Positions 61,094 through 64,000 of a stretch of DNA of 64,000 nt are shown here, in pieces. Every line of letters begins with the position of its first letter. Position 1 is the stretch's first letter. This stretch comes from Mucilaginibacter_A sp965201005 (GTDB lineage: Bacteria; Bacteroidota; Bacteroidia; Sphingobacteriales; Sphingobacteriaceae), in assembly GCF_965201005.1 (NCBI RefSeq), contig NZ_OZ241747.1:1674001-1738000 (forward strand). Direction: 5' to 3'. The notes beneath the pieces are model-generated. The model worked only from the letters and a program-made list of their open reading frames with translations. It did not search any database and was not told where the DNA came from. The position numbers and the translations under genes are program-made.

Positions 61094-61213
61094 TGATGCT
61101 TCTTTTATGCGGTAATTTTAAGTGTCTTCCAAAAAAAGATTTCATAATTGAAAGAAGGTTCTGAAACGGGTTTGGAATGCTAAAACAACATGCTTTTTTT
61201 ATCACCTAAAAAT
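61094..61213. repeat. Two single arms between yqgE and purE; one supplies the purE stop codon
   Basis: TGATGCTTCTTTTATGCGG is found at 61095 and CATGCTTTTTTTATCACC at 61189. In the second, the complement of CACCTAAAAATCA encodes the last codons of purE (GAT TTT TAG), so the repeat arm contains the stop codon (61206-61208). The two arms are in the same orientation. Confidence 0.75.
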
Positions 61214-61721
61214 CACAATTAAAACCTTCCTGCTTCATTTCCGCAGCAGATTCTTCTACTTTTCTGGCCAGCTCATTTTTATATTGAATGAGGTTTTGAA
61301 CCAAGCTTTCATCTCCAACAGCTAAAATTTGGGCAGCTAAAATACCGGCATTTTTAGCGGCGTTTAAAGCAACCGTAGCCACCGGAATCCCGTTTGGCAT
61401 CTGCAAAATAGACAACACCGAATCCCAGCCATCAATAGAATTGCTGGATTTGATCGGCACGCCAATAACCGGCAAATGCGTTAACGAAGCCACCATTCCG
61501 GGCAAATGTGCCGCACCGCCAGCACCGGCAATAATCACTTTCAGGCCACGTTCTGCAGCAGATTTGGCATAACTGAACATGCGTTCCGGCGTGCGGTGTG
61601 CCGAAACAATGGTAAGTTCAAATGCAACGCCCAGTTCTTTTAAAACATCGGCAGCATCCTGCATCACCGGCAAATCGGATTTGCTGCCCATGATGATGCC
61701 GATTTTAACAGGTTGGTTCAT
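61206..61721 (-). CDS. purE: N5-carboxyaminoimidazole ribonucleotide mutase
   Basis: A 171-residue class I PurE that converts N5-CAIR to CAIR in purine synthesis. VKIGIIMGSKSDLPVMQDAAD at the N-terminus, ELTIVSAHRTPERMFSYAKSA with the active His, and IAGAGGAAHLPGMVASLTHLPVIGVPI are the hallmarks. The ending GFNCDF is set by a stop codon that lies inside a dispersed-repeat arm, so the last residues may have been reshaped by insertion. purK is on the same strand but separated by a thioredoxin-like gene. Confidence 0.96.
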   Translation of the reverse strand: MNQPVKIGIIMGSKSDLPVMQDAADVLKELGVAFELTIVSAHRTPERMFSYAKSAAERGLKVIIAGAGGAAHLPGMVASLTHLPVIGVPIKSSNSIDGWDSVLSILQMPNGIPVATVALNAAKNAGILAAQILAVGDESLVQNLIQYKNELARKVEESAAEMKQEGFNCDF

Positions 61722-61734
61722 GAGAATTTTTAGT

Positions 61735-62571
61735 TTAGTTTGCTGCTAAGTATTTATTTAAAATGGTAGAAATCGAATCTACATTACTTGGTTGAGGAGC
61801 TCTTGTTTCAACGATTTTACCATGTTTGTCAATAATTAAATATCTAGGCATAAAAACTACAGCTTTATTATTACGTATGCTTTGTTTATAAAGCTTATCA
61901 TATTGATTATTATTTAAAAATAAATGGGTGCCTTCGATATTATACCTTTCAATTTGCTGTTTCCATAAATACCTATTTCCTTGCGATACGTATAAATAAG
62001 CAATATCATTTTTTAATTTATATTTATCCTTTAAAGGTTTTGTAAAGTTTCTAAACTCTTCTAAACATGGCCCGCAAGTTGTACCCCAAAAATCTACATA
62101 TACTACTTTGCCATTAAAATTGGTATGATATAAATTATTGAGATTATCTTCATCATGTTGTAGCTCTACGAATTTAACTTTTTCATCTTGATAAAGCTTG
62201 GGAAGCAAAAGGACTTTTACTAAAACAAAACAAACAACTAAAGCAATACATGTAATTAAAGGTTTCATAAAGTTTGTCTTTTCGGTTTTTGCAAATAACC
62301 TAAAAAAATACAAGCTTAAAACAAAGAATATTATACTGATAAAACTCTTGATACACATAGCAGCCATCAATGTTTTGTTACTTTCTAATATTCTGTCTAA
62401 AATATCTGCTTTTTGTTGTACAGTAAAATTGTATGTATTTTGAACAGCATAAATCATTTCATCGTGTACTTCAGTTTTCCAACTTAGGGCATGTTTGGTA
62501 ACATCTATCAACAATAATGGCGTAGTTGCTAATAAAATAGCTCCAATCCAGAAGAATTTTGATTTAATCAT
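61735..62571 (-). CDS. Membrane protein with TlpA/thioredoxin-like domain
   Basis: A 278-residue protein. Three hydrophobic segments are visible (FFWIGAILLATTPLLLID near the start, a long one around residues 72-93, and one at ~103-122). A thioredoxin fold follows (~150-275), with the redox motif VDFWGTTCGPCLEEF and the cis-Pro segment VFMPRYLIIDKHGKI. It probably reduces or exchanges disulphides outside the cytoplasm. Its codons are more AT-rich than those of purE and purK. It lies 13 bp upstream of nothing purine-related in function yet sits between purK and purE on the same strand, so it is likely a later insertion in a purEK operon. Confidence 0.8.
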   Translation of the reverse strand: MIKSKFFWIGAILLATTPLLLIDVTKHALSWKTEVHDEMIYAVQNTYNFTVQQKADILDRILESNKTLMAAMCIKSFISIIFFVLSLYFFRLFAKTEKTNFMKPLITCIALVVCFVLVKVLLLPKLYQDEKVKFVELQHDEDNLNNLYHTNFNGKVVYVDFWGTTCGPCLEEFRNFTKPLKDKYKLKNDIAYLYVSQGNRYLWKQQIERYNIEGTHLFLNNNQYDKLYKQSIRNNKAVVFMPRYLIIDKHGKIVETRAPQPSNVDSISTILNKYLAAN

Positions 62572-62625
62572 GGCTTGAACATTAATAGGTTTTTGAAAAT
62601 ATAAATATAACGGTTCGTTTGTACT

Positions 62626-63765
62626 CTAACTTACCACTTTCAAAGTATTCTGTACAAACCTCGCTTTTTCAATCGCTTTTTCGCGGTCGGCATCTACCAC
62701 CGTAACATGACCCATTTTGCGCATGGGTTTGGTCAATGCTTTGCCATAAAGGTGCACGTAAACGCCTTCCAGCTTCAAAACGTCTTCCAGGCAATCGTAA
62801 ATGGCTGGTCCTTCGTGGTCTGCTTCGCCTAAAATATTAACCATTATGGCGTTGTGTAAATTGGCCGTATCGCCCAAAGGCAGGTTAAAAATGGCACGCA
62901 AATGCTGTTCAAACTGCGAAACCACATTTCCTTCAATCGTTTGATGGCCGCTGTTGTGCGGGCGGGGTGCCAGTTCGTTCACCAAAATATTGCCTTGTTT
63001 GTCCAAAAACATTTCTACCGCCAGCAAACCTGTAATATTCAGTTTTTCTGCAATTTGCATGGCAATTTGCTGTGCTTTTTGCTGAATGTCAAAGCTGAGC
63101 AGGGAAGGCGAAATCAAGAATTCCACCAGGTTTGATTTTGGGTTGAATTCCATTTCCACCAGCGGAAAAGCTTTCATTTCGCCTTTACCGTTGCAAGCCA
63201 CAATCACGGCTATTTCTTTTTCAAAATCAATCCATTCTTCAATCAAACTCGGCTCTGTAAAAGCACCGGCAAGGGAAGATTCATCCACCATTTTATAAAC
63301 GCCGCGGCCATCATAACCGTCTTTCCGCAGTTTTTGGATGAAAGGAAACGGGATCGGGCTCTCTTTCAGTTCCTCTGCAGAAGAAATAATTTTGAAGGCG
63401 GCCGTCGGAATATCATTTTCTTTAAAAAACTGTTTTTGCAAACCTTTGTCCTGGATAAGGCGGATAATGCGCGATTGCGGGTAAACCAGCACGCCTTCGG
63501 TTTCTAATTGTGCAAGCGCATCTACATTCACTTTTTCAATTTCGATGGTAAGCAGGTCCACCTGTTTGCCAAAATTATAAACTGTATCATAATCGCTCAG
63601 AGCACCCACCACAAACTCGTCGCAAAGCTTGCGGCAGGGCGCATTGCGGTCAGGATCAAGTACTTTCACATTTACATTGTAATTAATGGCCTGCTGGATC
63701 AGCATCCGCCCCAACTGTCCGCCGCCTAAAATCCCCAGCTTTAAATCCCCGTAAAATGCTTTCAT
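62626..63765 (-). CDS. purK: N5-carboxyaminoimidazole ribonucleotide synthase
   Basis: A 379-residue ATP-grasp enzyme from ATG 63765 (MKAFYGDLKLGILGGGQLG); a start 12 codons upstream lacks similarity. LGILGGGQLGRMLIQQA is the N-terminal nucleotide-like loop. The ATP-grasp part shows FPFIQKLRKDGYDGRGVYKM and the acidic ligands in LIEEWIDFEKEIAVIV and ILVNELAPRPHNSGHQTIEG. It makes N5-CAIR from AIR, bicarbonate and ATP, the substrate of PurE. Confidence 0.96.
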   Translation of the reverse strand: MKAFYGDLKLGILGGGQLGRMLIQQAINYNVNVKVLDPDRNAPCRKLCDEFVVGALSDYDTVYNFGKQVDLLTIEIEKVNVDALAQLETEGVLVYPQSRIIRLIQDKGLQKQFFKENDIPTAAFKIISSAEELKESPIPFPFIQKLRKDGYDGRGVYKMVDESSLAGAFTEPSLIEEWIDFEKEIAVIVACNGKGEMKAFPLVEMEFNPKSNLVEFLISPSLLSFDIQQKAQQIAMQIAEKLNITGLLAVEMFLDKQGNILVNELAPRPHNSGHQTIEGNVVSQFEQHLRAIFNLPLGDTANLHNAIMVNILGEADHEGPAIYDCLEDVLKLEGVYVHLYGKALTKPMRKMGHVTVVDADREKAIEKARFVQNTLKVVS

Positions 63766-63850
63766 TTGATGATACAAATTTGTCCAAAAATACAAATTCA
63801 AACGTCCAAAATTTTTTGTCTGTTAAATTTTATAATATTGGTGCAACTGC

Positions 63851-63922
63851 TGCCGATTTTAGGTTGATAAAAGAAGCATCAGCAAGCGTTTTGGCGATGC
63901 TTCTTTTATCGGTATAAATTTG
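63851..63922. repeat. Two arms of the dispersed repeat in outward (reversed) arrangement
   Basis: GATAAAAGAAGCATC (63865-63879) comes before GATGCTTCTTTTATC (63896-63910), so the pair is in the opposite order from full copies. The two form a perfect 15-bp inverted repeat with a 16-base loop. It lies in the upstream region of purK. The remaining sequence to 64000 shows no gene. Confidence 0.8.
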
Positions 63923-64000
63923 GTAAAAAAGTTCATCCTAAAAAGAAGCTGAACAAAAAAATACAACATCCGTTAACAAAGTTTTAATTGCCGCCTCTAC

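Noticed and set aside
1945..63922. CRISPR array, because a short sequence recurs many times
   Set aside because: The copies are scattered over the whole window as inverted pairs or single arms, without regular spacing, unique equal-length spacers, or cas genes.
1945..63922. REP/REPIN family with a RAYT (TnpA-REP) transposase
   Set aside because: The copies have long outer inverted repeats and apparent TNA duplications, which are features of DDE-type MITEs. No RAYT-like gene is seen in the window. It remains a fallback if no IS5-type parent is found.

Overview
The window reads as a chromosome segment of a Bacteroidota bacterium, most likely Sphingobacteriaceae (Pedobacter- or Mucilaginibacter-like; the genus is inferred). 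Support comes from a SusC/SusD pair, GH20 and GH97 enzymes, Bacteroidota-only domain families, many signal-peptide and lipobox proteins, a promoter of the TTG/TAnnTTTG type, and housekeeping genes (ispH, hemH, rpsO-pnp, nuoCD, purB, purE, purK, pdxH, nfu).

Layout. 0-2 kb: the end of a carotenoid cluster (DUF422 protein, ispH, crtW-like ketolase). 2-7.6 kb: two lipoproteins, one a putative zinc peptidase, and a large MG2-type surface protein. 7.7-16.4 kb: hemH, rpsO, pnp, a conserved ~490-residue protein and a large secreted protein. 16.5-20 kb: a degenerate ferritin-like protein, a tRNA(CAU), and beside it a wrecked tyrosine integrase plus IS982 and IS110 remnants. 20-44.5 kb: an amino-sugar-oriented glycan locus with GH20, two MFS permeases, DUF4127, FAD oxidoreductase, NagX-like protein, DUF1501, DUF4434, N-acylglucosamine 2-epimerase, SGNH esterase, SusD, SusC, a ROK regulator, and two paralogous secreted proteins of unknown function. 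44.6-47 kb: a decayed IS630 element, half an IS3 element and a second integrase remnant. 47-50 kb: a lone SF1 helicase. 50.5-64 kb: GH97, nfu, purB, three tandem mini-lipoproteins, an ECF sigma/membrane protease pair, nuoC-nuoD-pdxH, yqgE, and purE and purK separated by a thioredoxin-like membrane protein.

The most striking feature lies outside the genes. A dispersed palindromic element of about 160 bp occurs around 18 times as a two-armed copy and more than ten times as a single arm, almost always between genes. Its inner arms start ATGCTTCTTTTATC and its outer inverted repeats read GAGCCTGTTTAAATTT. Three copies appear to be flanked by 3-bp TNA duplications. The start with GAG and the TNA duplication match the IS1031 group of the IS5 family, so I interpret it as a very active MITE. 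Some copies supply the stop codon or the downstream hairpin of the neighbouring gene.

The glycan locus appears to import oligosaccharide through SusCD, trim it with the GH20, esterase and putative hydrolases, move sugars inward with the FucP/NagP-type permease, and interconvert N-acetylated hexosamines with the epimerase, under a ROK regulator. The substrate itself is not determined by the sequence.
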